NCBI RefSeq assembly: GCF_002735645.1 | Contig: NZ_PDZG01000047.1 | Span: 1 to 38,520 of the forward strand | DNA length: 38,520 nt | Source of the DNA: Iodobacter sp. BJB302 | GTDB taxonomy: Bacteria; Pseudomonadota; Gammaproteobacteria; Burkholderiales; Chitinibacteraceae | Direction of reading: 5' to 3' | Shown here: piece by piece, positions 19,214 through 27,823 of the stretch | Position numbering within the stretch: the first letter of the stretch is position 1 | Layout of the letters: each line of letters starts with the position of its first letter | Translations under genes and position numbers: made by a program | The notes under the pieces: generated by a model | What the model was told of the DNA's origin: nothing | The model's database searches: none | What the model saw: only the letters and a program-made list of their open reading frames with translations

Positions 19214-19280
19214 AAAACCTAAACCTTGAACCACGGAGGGCACAGAGAACACAGAGAACACAGAGTTTCACGGAGAAAAA
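19214..19280 (+). repeat. One-armed copy of the CACGGAG/ACAGAG dispersed repeat
   Basis: The stretch begins AAAACCTAAACCTTGAACCA and continues CGGAGGGCACAGAGAACACAGAG. It shares a 36-bp identical core with the left arm of the element at 10433-10571. It has an added internal tandem repeat of CACAGAGAA (about 2.7 units), and no matching right arm follows. It begins 13 bp after the P450 stop codon. Confidence 0.75.
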
Positions 19281-19370
19281 CAGTTTTTGACTTAAGTGAA
19301 TTTTGATTGGGATTTAAGTATTTTCGAGCCTTAGAAATCTGAATTCATATCACGGATCAAAGCACAGGGC

Positions 19371-19600
19371 TTAAATCCCCCTTGAAGCACGCCGAAGCGA
19401 GGAATAAGCGGGGCGGGGGATCGCTTGGGAGCGAGGCAGCGAGCCACTCCCGCCCGCCGCCGACTCGATTGTCCGCAGCGGAGGAGCCCTCGTGTTTTGC
19501 TGTTGTCGCTTGGCTTCGTTTCTTGGCGAAGCAAGAAAGGAAGGCCCCGCGGTGGCTACCGCTCCAAAATCAACGTGCCGAAGGCACTAAAAAGATAAGC
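19371..19600. repeat. GC-rich structured, probably dispersed, non-coding element
   Basis: Between the P450 and ABM genes lies about 230 bp that is much richer in G and C than its flanks and unlike coding DNA in any frame. It contains an almost perfect hairpin at 19514-19543 (CTTCGTTTCTTG / CAAGAAAGGAAG, one mismatch, 6-nt loop) and several GAAGCGAGG/GGGAGCGAGG-like motifs. It resembles the dispersed intergenic repeats of betaproteobacteria as I remember them, but only one copy is in this window. Confidence 0.4.
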
Positions 19601-19638
19601 ACTTCGTAATATCCGCCCTCTATTTAAAAGGATTCCCC

Positions 19639-19977
19639 ATGATCGCCGTCATTTTTGAAGTTTGGCCTGCGCAAATGCAGGATTACATGAACATTGCTGC
19701 CGATTTACGCAGTGAATTGGCCCAGCAGGATGGCTTTATCTCGATTGAGCGTTTTAGTAGCCTAAGCGAGCCCAATAAGCTGCTGTCTTTGTCTTTTTGG
19801 CGCGATGAAGCTGCGGTAAAGGCTTGGCGTTGTAGTGGACAGCATAGAGCTGCGCAATCGCTTGGGCGTCAGAAGGTTTTTGCAGATTATCGTCTGCGCG
19901 TGGCAGCGGTGATGCGGGATTATGGTTTTAATGAGCGCGATCAGGTACCAGACGATAGCTTGATCTTGCACGGCTAA
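19639..19977 (+). CDS. ABM-domain protein (antibiotic biosynthesis monooxygenase family)
   Basis: A 112-residue ferredoxin-like-fold protein of the ABM family (PF03992-type). It starts MIAVIFEVWPAQMQDYMNIA and includes QDGFISIERFSSL and LLSLSFWRDEAAVKAWR, the usual strand-helix pattern with the conserved Trp. Members act as cofactor-free monooxygenases, haem-degrading enzymes or small sensors, so the exact reaction is open. A strong AAAGGA precedes the ATG. It follows the P450 in the same direction, but 438 bp of repeats lie between them, so co-transcription is doubtful. The macAB efflux genes come next. Confidence 0.88.
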   Translation: MIAVIFEVWPAQMQDYMNIAADLRSELAQQDGFISIERFSSLSEPNKLLSLSFWRDEAAVKAWRCSGQHRAAQSLGRQKVFADYRLRVAAVMRDYGFNERDQVPDDSLILHG

Positions 19978-20093
19978 CAGGGGCGATGGTGTCGTTAAAG
20001 TATGCGGCCGTGCTACTTTTTTACGACAAAGAATGATTAAGTTGGGTGTTATGCTAGCCGTCTTGTTTTATCGACTTGCGGGAAGAAAACGCG

Positions 20094-21245
20094 ATGGCTT
20101 GGAAGTTTAAACGTTGGTCCTGGTTGAAAACTGTAGTGGTTTTGCTGCTGCTGGCCGTGCTTGGCTGGGGAGTTAAGGCGATTTTCTTCCCAAGTAAAAC
20201 TACCCCTCAGTACACCACCGCAAAGGTAGCGAAGGCGGACTTAGAAAGTGCGGTGCTGGCGACGGGCACTTTGCAGGCTTTTCGTAAAGTGGACGTGGGC
20301 GCGCAGGTTTCCGGTCAGTTGCAAAAGCTGGAAGTGGAGCTGGGTGACAGGGTGAAAAAAGGCCAGCTATTGGCAACCATCGATCCAAATCTGGCGCAAA
20401 ACGATGCGCTTAATGCCGAGGCGTCTTTGGAAGGATTGCTCGCGCAAAGGCAATCAACCCTGCTGCAATTAGAGCAGGCCAAAATAGATTTAGCCCGTCA
20501 GCAAACCATGCTGAGCCGTGAAGCCACCTCCAAGCAGGCGGTAGAGGACGCGAGCTTAAAGCAGAGAACGCTGCAATCAGATCTGGCGCTGCGCGATGCC
20601 GATATCAAAAAAGCCAAACTCACGCTTGATTCTGCAAAAACCCGTCTTGGCTACACCCGTATTCTTGCGCCGATTGATGGTGAAGTGGCGGCGATTACTA
20701 CGCTGGAGGGCCAGACTGTGATTGCGGCTCAGCAAGCGCCTAATCTTTTAACGCTTGCCGATTTAGACACCATTACCGTGAAAGCGCAGATTTCTGAGGC
20801 GGATGTGATGAAAGTCCACGCTGGCCAAGCGGTGTATTTCACTACCTTGGGCCAATCGGATAAGCGCTATTACGGCAAGCTGCGCGCGATTCAGCCGACC
20901 CCGGAAAAAGTAAATAACGCGATTTTTTATAATGCACTGTTTGAAGTGCCTAACCCAGCGCACGCGCTGCGTCAGGATATGACCGCGCAGGTGGCGATTG
21001 TGCTTGAGCATGCAAAAAGTGTTTTAAGCATTCCCACCATTGCCTTAGGGGCTAAGGCCAAAGATGGCCGCTACACCGTGCGGGTTGTTGGCGCGGATGG
21101 CATTGCCGCCGACAGACAGATCAAAACCGGCCTGAATAATAATGTGCAGGTGCAGGTGTTAGCTGGCTTAAAAGAAGGTGATCTGGTGGTGACGGGCGAT
21201 GCCGCCTTAGGCAAATCAGAAGTGTCTGTAACAGTTGGGGGCTAG
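20094..21245 (+). CDS. macA: MacA-type periplasmic adaptor of a tripartite ABC efflux pump
   Basis: A 383-residue membrane-fusion protein. An N-terminal membrane anchor (about residues 13-32, VVVLLLLAVLGWGVKAIF) is followed by a lipoyl half-motif (KVDVGAQVSGQLQKLEVELG), then an alpha-helical hairpin (about 100-180, rich in Gln/Ala/Leu). The second lipoyl half comes next (LGYTRILAPIDGEVAAI) and a beta-barrel with membrane-proximal domain ends it. MacA links MacB in the inner membrane to a TolC-like channel and stimulates its ATPase. ATG 20094 has GGAAG at a good distance. A TTG six codons earlier is less likely. macB starts 2 bp after its stop codon. Confidence 0.94.
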   Translation: MAWKFKRWSWLKTVVVLLLLAVLGWGVKAIFFPSKTTPQYTTAKVAKADLESAVLATGTLQAFRKVDVGAQVSGQLQKLEVELGDRVKKGQLLATIDPNLAQNDALNAEASLEGLLAQRQSTLLQLEQAKIDLARQQTMLSREATSKQAVEDASLKQRTLQSDLALRDADIKKAKLTLDSAKTRLGYTRILAPIDGEVAAITTLEGQTVIAAQQAPNLLTLADLDTITVKAQISEADVMKVHAGQAVYFTTLGQSDKRYYGKLRAIQPTPEKVNNAIFYNALFEVPNPAHALRQDMTAQVAIVLEHAKSVLSIPTIALGAKAKDGRYTVRVVGADGIAADRQIKTGLNNNVQVQVLAGLKEGDLVVTGDAALGKSEVSVTVGG

Positions 21246-21247
21246 CC

Positions 21248-23200
21248 GTGCGTAAGCCTCTTCTAGAGCTAAGCAATATTGTGCGCAGTTTTCCGGCTGG
21301 CGATGATGTTGCCGTGGTGCTGGATCGGGTGAATCTTTGTATTCATGCCGGTGAAATGGTGGCGATTGTAGGGGCTTCCGGCTCGGGCAAGTCCACCCTG
21401 ATGAATATCCTCGGCTGTCTGGATAAGCCCTCGTCAGGCACTTATCTGGTTAATGGCCGTGATGTATCTGATCTGGATAGTGACGAGCTGGCCGGGCTGC
21501 GGCGGGATCGTTTTGGTTTTATTTTTCAGCGCTATCATCTATTGCCGCATTTATCCGCGCAGGGCAATGTGGAAATGCCTGCGGTTTATTCCGGGCTGGC
21601 TAAAGATGCGCGGCAGGACAGAGCTAAAGCTTTGCTTAGCCGCCTTGGTTTAAGCGATAAATTTGAGCACCGCCCCAGCCAGCTTTCAGGTGGTCAGCAG
21701 CAGCGGGTGAGTATTGCCCGCGCTCTGATGAATGGCGGCGAAGTGATTCTGGCCGACGAGCCAACCGGTGCGCTGGATAGCCATAGCGGTGAAGAAGTGA
21801 TGAATATCCTGCGCGAGCTGCACGCGCAGGGACACACCGTGATTATTGTTACTCACGATCATAAAGTGGCCGATTGCGCCGAGCGCATTGTTGAGATTAG
21901 CGATGGCCGCATTATTAGCGACCGCAGCAAGCCGGTTGATGTGGTGGTGGAGGGCAAAATTGCGCCGCACGGGCGGGAAGTTAAATCATTACGAGTGATC
22001 TTTGATCGCTTTGGGGCCGCTTTAAATATGGCCTGGCGGGCCATGTCGGCCAACAGGATGCGTACCCTGCTCACCATGCTGGGTGTGGTGATTGGCATTA
22101 CATCGGTGGTGTCAATTGTGGCGATTGGCGAGGGGGCAAAGCGCAAGATCTTACAAAACATCGGTGAAATTGGCAGTAATACGATGAATATTTACCCAGG
22201 TAAAGACTGGGGGGACGACAGGGCGGGCAGCTTGAGATCCCTGCTGCCGGGGGATATTACCGCGCTGCAAGCCATGCCTTTTGTTGATAGTGTCACCCCA
22301 AGCACCAGCGCCAATTTGCGCCTGCGCCACCGTGCTTTGGATGTCAGCAGCAATGTGAGTGGGGTGGGCGAATATTACTTTCGGGTTAGTGGTTTGAAGC
22401 CTACTCTGGGGCGGTTTTTTAATAGTGAGGACGTGGCCGCCCAATCGCAGCTGGTGGTGATTGATCACAATACCCAGCGCAAATTATTCCCTAAGGGGGC
22501 AGACCCGCTGGGGCAGGTGATTTTGGTGGGCAATCTACCTGCTACCGTGATTGGTGTGGCGGCTGAAAATAAGAGTGGCTTTAGCGGCGGAGGGCAATCT
22601 TTGCAAGTTTGGCTACCCTTTACCACCACGGCTAATCGCCTGTTTGGCCAGCAATATTTTAACAATATCACCGTGCGGGTAAAGGATGGCCAATCCTCTG
22701 CCGCTGCCGAGCAGAGCATAGAAAAACTGCTCACCTTGCGTCATGGCAGCAAGGATTTCTTTATCTACAACATGGATAGTATCGTTAAAAAAATTGAGCA
22801 AACCAGCCAGATGCTGGCGCTGCTCTTATCCATGATTGCGCTGATTTCCCTGGTGGTGGGCGGGATAGGTGTGATGAATATTATGCTGGTGTCGGTTACC
22901 GAGCGAACGCGTGAAATTGGCATTCGCATGGCGGTGGGGGCGCGGCAAAGCGATGTGATGCAGCAGTTTCTGACTGAATCGGTGCTGGTTTGCCTGATTG
23001 GCGGCGTGATTGGCGTTCTGCTTTCCTTAGGTATTGGTGCTTTAGTGCAGTTTTTTGTGCCCGACTGGAAAATGATTTTCTCTTTTGGCTCTTTTATTGC
23101 CGCCTTTATCTGCTCGACCTTGATTGGGGTGTTTTTTGGCTTTCTGCCCGCCCGCAATGCGGCGCGTTTAGACCCGATTGAAGCCCTGGCGAGAGAATAA
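21248..23200 (+). CDS. macB: MacB-type ABC transporter (ATPase fused to permease)
   Basis: A 650-residue inner-membrane ABC exporter, the normal MacB length. The N-terminal ATPase has Walker A GASGSGKST (42-50), Q-loop Gln94, signature LSGGQ (146-150), Walker B ILADEP with Glu171, and switch His203. The first membrane helix is at about 273-294, then a large periplasmic MacB_PCD domain, then the FtsX-type core with three helices near the C-terminus (including VVGGIGVMNIMLVSVTERTREIGIRMAVGA). The family exports macrolides, peptides, enterotoxin or haem precursors; the substrate here is unknown. The start is GTG 21248, 2 bp after macA. The outer-membrane gene follows 2 bp later, so the three are one operon. 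Confidence 0.95.
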   Translation: MRKPLLELSNIVRSFPAGDDVAVVLDRVNLCIHAGEMVAIVGASGSGKSTLMNILGCLDKPSSGTYLVNGRDVSDLDSDELAGLRRDRFGFIFQRYHLLPHLSAQGNVEMPAVYSGLAKDARQDRAKALLSRLGLSDKFEHRPSQLSGGQQQRVSIARALMNGGEVILADEPTGALDSHSGEEVMNILRELHAQGHTVIIVTHDHKVADCAERIVEISDGRIISDRSKPVDVVVEGKIAPHGREVKSLRVIFDRFGAALNMAWRAMSANRMRTLLTMLGVVIGITSVVSIVAIGEGAKRKILQNIGEIGSNTMNIYPGKDWGDDRAGSLRSLLPGDITALQAMPFVDSVTPSTSANLRLRHRALDVSSNVSGVGEYYFRVSGLKPTLGRFFNSEDVAAQSQLVVIDHNTQRKLFPKGADPLGQVILVGNLPATVIGVAAENKSGFSGGGQSLQVWLPFTTTANRLFGQQYFNNITVRVKDGQSSAAAEQSIEKLLTLRHGSKDFFIYNMDSIVKKIEQTSQMLALLLSMIALISLVVGGIGVMNIMLVSVTERTREIGIRMAVGARQSDVMQQFLTESVLVCLIGGVIGVLLSLGIGALVQFFVPDWKMIFSFGSFIAAFICSTLIGVFFGFLPARNAARLDPIEALARE

Positions 23201-23202
23201 AA

Positions 23203-24567
23203 ATGAAAACTAAATTAACGCTGTCAGCTTTATTTTCAACGGTTTTACTCAGCGCCTGCGGCTCTTTGCTTAGCCCCGGCACCAGTGCACCTTTGCCCGC
23301 CGTACCCGCCCAATGGGCTGAGCAAAATCAGGCAACTGGCGCGTATCAGGGTGCGTGGTGGCTGGCGTTTCATGATGCCGCGCTGACGAAGCTGATCGAC
23401 GATGCCTTGCAAAGCAATGCTGATTTATCCGTCGCGGCCATCAGGCTGCGCCGTGCGCATCTTAAAGAGGGCGTCAGTGAGCACGCGGCATTGCCGGTAG
23501 TGAGTGGCAGCGGCAGCGGCAGTGTAAACCGCAGTTTTGATCCGGTGGTGAACCGCCAGAGCTACAACCTGTCGGCCACGGCCAGCTATGAATTTGATCT
23601 TTGGGGGCGCTTGGCGAGTGACAGAGCCGCCGCCAGAGAAGAGCGGATTGCCACCGAAGCCGACAGGCAGGCGCTTAAGTTGTCGATCTCCACATCGGTG
23701 GCCAGCCAGTATTGGGCGATCGCTTTACTGGATCAGAGGCTTGCCGCCAGCACGCTTAATTTGCAGCAGCTCAGGCAAGCGTCAGCGATTGCACAGGCTA
23801 AAAATCAGGCCGGTGCCCTAGCAAAAAGCGAGGTGCTGAGTGCCGGGCAAAGCTTGCTGAGTGAAGAAGCTAATCACTCCCTGCTTTTGCAGCAAAGGAA
23901 AGCTGCGTTTTATAGCCTGAGCTTATTGTTCGACCGGCCTCCGCAGAGCTTTACTCTGGCAGGAGCCAGCTTGCCGCAGGGCGATTTGCCCGGTATTTCC
24001 GCAGGCGTACCCAGCGAAGTGCTGGGGCGACGACCCGACTTGCAAGCGATGGAGGCCAGATTAAGAGCAAGCCTCGCGCAAATTGATGTGGCCAGAGCGG
24101 CGTTTTATCCCAGCTTTTCGCTGACCACCAGCTTAGGAGGCAGCAGCTCTGCTTTAGCCGAGCTGTTTCAGAACCCGGTGGCAACCGCAGGGCTGAATTT
24201 GGCGCTGCCTTTTTTAGATTGGCAAAAGCATCAGCTGAATCTGGATATCAGCCGCAGCCAGTATGAAGAACAGCTCACTACCTTTAGGCAAGGCCTTTAC
24301 AAAGCGCTGGCCGAAACAGAGCAGGCGCTGGATGCCAGAGTGCGCCTTGCCGAGCAAAACCAGCAGTTGGCTCAATCATTGCAGTTGGCGGCTAAGCTGG
24401 ATGGCATCGCCCAAACGCGTTTTGAAGCAGGGGCTACGGATATCCAGCCCTGGCTGGACGCCGCCGCCCGCCGCCGCAGCGCCCAAACTAGCCTGTTGCA
24501 AAATCGTTTTGATCAGGCGAGTAATTTGCTGGCCATTTATAAAGCTTTGGGCGGGGCGGTGGAGTAG
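23203..24567 (+). CDS. NodT-family outer-membrane efflux lipoprotein (TolC-like channel)
   Basis: A 454-residue outer-membrane factor of the NodT/RND-type lipoprotein group. The signal peptide ends in the lipobox LSAC with Cys19 as lipidation site. Two OEP repeats follow, with family motifs ATASYEFDLWGRLASDRAAA in the first half and EVLGRRPDLQAMEARLRASLAQI plus AAFYPSFSLTTSLG in the second. It completes the MacAB pump, so the operon encodes its own channel instead of borrowing a shared TolC. It starts at ATG 23203, 2 bp after macB. The codon pattern matches its neighbours. Confidence 0.93.
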   Translation: MKTKLTLSALFSTVLLSACGSLLSPGTSAPLPAVPAQWAEQNQATGAYQGAWWLAFHDAALTKLIDDALQSNADLSVAAIRLRRAHLKEGVSEHAALPVVSGSGSGSVNRSFDPVVNRQSYNLSATASYEFDLWGRLASDRAAAREERIATEADRQALKLSISTSVASQYWAIALLDQRLAASTLNLQQLRQASAIAQAKNQAGALAKSEVLSAGQSLLSEEANHSLLLQQRKAAFYSLSLLFDRPPQSFTLAGASLPQGDLPGISAGVPSEVLGRRPDLQAMEARLRASLAQIDVARAAFYPSFSLTTSLGGSSSALAELFQNPVATAGLNLALPFLDWQKHQLNLDISRSQYEEQLTTFRQGLYKALAETEQALDARVRLAEQNQQLAQSLQLAAKLDGIAQTRFEAGATDIQPWLDAAARRRSAQTSLLQNRFDQASNLLAIYKALGGAVE

Positions 24568-24792
24568 GGGGCCGTGATTTGGAAAAAGGCGGGGGAAAAA
24601 GGTAAATTCAGCTAAAAATCAGCTCAGGTAGCAGAGTTTTTGCCCTTGCCTGGCTGGTTTTTCTGGGTTTTTGCCTTATTCAGGGGCCGTGAAGAACAAT
24701 GGAATTGATTCCTTTACAGATCAATCCATCCCCTTTTGTTTCTGATCCGGGCTGTTTTTTGCTTCAGAGCGCTAATTGATGGCGTAATAAAA

Positions 24793-25164
24793 TTAAGTAC
24801 GGCGATGTGTAATCACCAGAGAAATAATTTTTGCCCTGTGATTATCTTTGGCATCACTCAGGCTGTCAGTCACAATTTGTTCTGTTTTTTTATCGTCCTG
24901 ATGATGGTTTCTTTCCATCATATCGCTGAGCATCAGTTGCTTTAGTTTTAAATAGTGCCCGTCGCATTGTTCCAGTATTTTGTCGGCAATATAGGCGGGG
25001 GAGGCAATGAATTGAATTTTGTCAGTTAATTCGTTGCTGATACATTTTGTCCATTGAGCAATTGCCCCGCCGACAATGATTTGCCCTTCATCCTGCTTTG
25101 CCTCTTCTGCCTGAGCAATTGATGAACAGAGTATAAATACACAGCAAATGGTTCTGATCTTCAC
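24793..25164 (-). CDS. Small secreted hypothetical protein
   Basis: A 123-residue protein if translation starts at GTG 25164, which is preceded by AGG at a normal distance. This start places a Sec signal directly at the N-terminus (KIRTICCVFILCSSIAQA, cleaved before EEAKQDEG). The open frame runs upstream to 25257 but would bury the signal. The mature part is mostly helical and includes AQWTKCISNELTDKIQFI and KILEQCDGHYLKLKQLM, with two cysteines, then an Asp/His/Lys-rich tail. No family recognised. It is convergent with the efflux operon and lies downstream of the flavoprotein gene with a 200-bp gap. Probably periplasmic. Confidence 0.6.
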   Translation of the reverse strand: MKIRTICCVFILCSSIAQAEEAKQDEGQIIVGGAIAQWTKCISNELTDKIQFIASPAYIADKILEQCDGHYLKLKQLMLSDMMERNHHQDDKKTEQIVTDSLSDAKDNHRAKIISLVITHRRT

Positions 25165-25363
25165 GCTAAGCCTGCTCAATATGTGAATGGGTAATGCAAT
25201 AGCGCAGTTATCTGTTTCTGCGCTATTGCATCTGGCATATATCATAATCTTAAACAAGAAATACGACTATTGTCAGGATATTGGCTGTGAATATAAATAG
25301 ACGCATTCAGGCGTATTGGAATAATGAATGGGCCGCTCAGGTGATTGGGCTGGCCCATTGAAT

Positions 25364-26596
25364 TTACTTTGTTTGATTCAGCCAGGCCAAAGCACCCAGC
25401 CCTGCCTGTCTGCCGCTGGTAAGGCAGGCAGTAATTAAATAGCCGCCGGTGGGCGCTTCCCAATCCAGCATCTCACCTGCACAGAATACGCCTGGCATTT
25501 TTGCCAGCATCAGCTCCGGGTTCATGGCTTCAAAGCGCACACCACCTGCGCTGCTGATGGCTTCGTCGATTGGCCGCGTGGCGAGCAATTTGAGCGGCAG
25601 GCCTTTAATGGCGGCGGCCAGCTTATTCATATCGTTAAAATCATTGCGGGAAACCTCTTCGCGCAGCAGGCCCGCTTTTACGCCCTCAATTCCTAATTTA
25701 CGGCGTAAATGGCTGGCCATAGAATCCGCACCGCGCGGGCGTTTCAGGTCTTCCAATACGCGCTCCAGCGATTTTCCCGGGGCCAGATCCAGCAGAATAT
25801 CGGCGCAGCCATTGGCTTTGATTTCATCACGTAAAGCCGCTGAGAAGGTATAAATCAGGCTGCCTTCCACGCCGCCCTTAGTCAGTACAAATTCACCATG
25901 CTTACGCACGCCTTTAAATTCAATGGCAACGGCTTTTAGCGGCGTGCCGGCAAAGCGCTCGCTTAAGTGATCGCTCCAGCCAATATCAAAGCCGCAATTA
26001 GCGGGCTCTAAAGGCACGGTATCGATGTCTTTTTCTGCCAGCAGCGGCTGCCACAGGCCGTCGGACCCCAGCTTGGCCCAGCTTGCCCCGCCCAAGGCCA
26101 GAATGGTGGCGTTGCTGCTGTGGCTGATTTCGCCCTCAGGCGTTGCAAAACGCATTTGTCCTGCTTCATTCCAGCCCAGCCAGCGATGGCGCACATGAAT
26201 GCGCACGCCGCTGCTGCGTAATCTGGAAATCCACGCACGCAATAGTGGCGCTGCTTTCATTTCTTTTGGAAAGACCCGGCCAGAGCTGCCCACAAAAGTT
26301 TCAATACCAAGGCCGTGAACCCATTCTTGCAAAGCTTCGTTGCCAAAGGCGGCCAGCATCGGCTCCAGCTCTTTACTGCGCTTGCCATAGCGGGCTAAAA
26401 ATGGCCCGGCAGCTTCAGAGTGAGTGATATTTAATCCACCCACACCAGCCAGCAAAAATTTACGCCCTACCGATGGCATAGCGTCGAAAAGATCTACGTC
26501 TGCTCCGCCTTGGCTGAGTATTTCGGCGGCCATAAGGCCGGCAGGGCCGCCACCAATAATGGTGACAGATTTGCGGGGAGTAGAAGCAGTGGTCAT
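25364..26596 (-). CDS. HI0933-like NAD(P)/FAD flavoprotein
   Basis: A 410-residue flavoprotein of the HI0933/BaiN-like family, closest in character to the TIGR03862 (PP_4765-type) subgroup. The N-terminal FAD-binding Rossmann motif is GGGPAGLMAAEIL, followed by VGRKFLLAGVGGLNITHSE. The C-terminal FAD-contact motif is VFCAGEMLDWEAPTGGYLI, followed by TSGRQAGL. The family is presumed to reduce unsaturated or carbonyl substrates with NAD(P)H, but the substrate is not known. It starts at ATG 26596 and is divergent from the SPFH gene. I see no operon partner. Confidence 0.9.
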   Translation of the reverse strand: MTTASTPRKSVTIIGGGPAGLMAAEILSQGGADVDLFDAMPSVGRKFLLAGVGGLNITHSEAAGPFLARYGKRSKELEPMLAAFGNEALQEWVHGLGIETFVGSSGRVFPKEMKAAPLLRAWISRLRSSGVRIHVRHRWLGWNEAGQMRFATPEGEISHSSNATILALGGASWAKLGSDGLWQPLLAEKDIDTVPLEPANCGFDIGWSDHLSERFAGTPLKAVAIEFKGVRKHGEFVLTKGGVEGSLIYTFSAALRDEIKANGCADILLDLAPGKSLERVLEDLKRPRGADSMASHLRRKLGIEGVKAGLLREEVSRNDFNDMNKLAAAIKGLPLKLLATRPIDEAISSAGGVRFEAMNPELMLAKMPGVFCAGEMLDWEAPTGGYLITACLTSGRQAGLGALAWLNQTK

Positions 26597-26760
26597 GAAA
26601 GGGCCTTACGGTAAGGGCTCCCAAATCTGAGCGAGATGGGGCGGCAGAGCGGACTAATGAGAAATGAGGCAGCCGCTTAAATGTGGCTGCAGCTATCAGT
26701 GGCATAGCATGAATGCGCTGCATTTTAGCAGATTAGCGCGCCGTATATAGGCGGCATAAA

Positions 26761-26882
26761 TTGACATTACTCTGGGGGCATTTTAAGAGTGTTGTTTTTT
26801 TATTCCGTTTGTTGTGTGTAAGAAACCGTAAGCGTATAAAGGCGGCAAGCATGCCGTATTCATAAACGGCTGCGGGTTTTTT
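26761..26882 (+). promoter_or_regulatory. Candidate promoter and attenuator-like leader of the SPFH gene
   Basis: TTGACA (26761-26766) with a weak -10 (TAAGAG, 26784-26789) could start a transcript toward the SPFH gene. Before the gene, a hairpin GCA(T)GCCGT / ACGGCTGC (26849-26857 with 26866-26873) is followed by GGGTTTTTT, a terminator-like form. An alternative hairpin CGGCA-AGCA-TGCCG (26843-26856) uses the same left-arm bases, so the two cannot form together. This arrangement looks like an attenuator. The stems are short and the assignment is tentative. Confidence 0.35.
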
Positions 26883-26908
26883 GTTGGATCACTCCTTTAA
26901 AAGAGAAA

Positions 26909-27814
26909 ATGATGAACGGTATATTGCAGCATCTTCGGATAGTGATTGGGCTTGCTGTTGCGGTTTTAGTGTTTTTTTCTTTACATATTTTTGTGGCCTC
27001 GGTTTCGGCCAATCATGTCGGGGTTGAATTTAACCGGATTGATGGCAAGGTCGAGCCTGTGCCGCTTTCCAGTGGCTGGCACTTGATCGGCATCGGTACC
27101 AGCGTGGTTGAGTTCCCTACCTTTACCCAAACCTATACATGGACAAAATCGGCAACTGAAGGCTCGCCTACTGATGAATCAATGAATTTTCAGGTGGCTT
27201 CAGGCATTGTGATCAACGCAGATATCAGCATTTCATACAGCATTGATTCGGGCAAAGCGCCGGTTCTGTATCAAAAATACAAGCGTGGCTATGAAGAAAT
27301 CACCAGCCAGATTATCCGTAATGGGATTCGTAATGCGCTGAATAATTACGGCAGCAAATACGATGCAGAGGGCTTGCTGGCCGGTGGCAAAATCAAGCTG
27401 GCCGAAGAAGTACGCGCCAAGATAAATCATGAAATGAACACCTACGGCATCATGGTCGAGCAATTTGGCTTTGTGAACGAGCTGCGGCTGCCATCCAATA
27501 TCCAATCGGCCATCAATGCCAAGCTGCAAGCCACACAAGAAGCTTTAAGATCCGAAGCCATGCTACGTAAAAATCTTGCCGATGCTGCTAATGCGGTTGC
27601 CGTTGCCAAGGGGCAGGCTGATGCCAAAATTGCCGAAGCACAGGGTGATGCCCGTGCGCTGGAAGTGGTGGGAGAGGCCATCAAAAAATATGGCGCGGAA
27701 GCGGCTCAGCTTAAAAACCAGACCCTGTGGATAGAAAAGTGGAATGGCCAGCTGCCAACCACCAGCTTGGGGACGAATACAACCGCCATGATCGGCGTGG
27801 GTAAAGCCAATTAA
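26909..27814 (+). CDS. SPFH/prohibitin-like membrane protein
   Basis: A 301-residue protein with one N-terminal membrane segment (about 9-33) and an SPFH (band 7) domain after it, starting NHVGVEFNRIDGKVEPVPL. It contains the prohibitin-type stretch VASGIVINADISISYSI and an IIRNGIRNALNNYGSKYDAE block. An Ala/Glu/Lys-rich coiled-coil region spans about 205-262 (RKNLADAANAVAVAKGQAD). SPFH proteins form large rings or membrane microdomains and often assist proteases such as FtsH. No protease gene is adjacent. Two ATGs are in tandem at 26909 and 26912, with AAGAG upstream. The gene is convergent with the flagellin gene, 9 bp between stops. Confidence 0.88.
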   Translation: MMNGILQHLRIVIGLAVAVLVFFSLHIFVASVSANHVGVEFNRIDGKVEPVPLSSGWHLIGIGTSVVEFPTFTQTYTWTKSATEGSPTDESMNFQVASGIVINADISISYSIDSGKAPVLYQKYKRGYEEITSQIIRNGIRNALNNYGSKYDAEGLLAGGKIKLAEEVRAKINHEMNTYGIMVEQFGFVNELRLPSNIQSAINAKLQATQEALRSEAMLRKNLADAANAVAVAKGQADAKIAEAQGDARALEVVGEAIKKYGAEAAQLKNQTLWIEKWNGQLPTTSLGTNTTAMIGVGKAN

Positions 27815-27823
27815 AGCTTTAAG

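Noticed and set aside
19331-19609. Short frames on both strands in the GC-rich intergenic block
   Set aside because: The products are Arg/Ser/Pro-rich, without start signals, as expected from non-coding GC-rich repeat DNA.
27811-27822. 12-bp palindrome TTAAAGCTTTAA between convergent stop codons
   Set aside because: It overlaps the stop codon of the SPFH gene, is AT-rich and short, and has no loop for a terminator; probably incidental.
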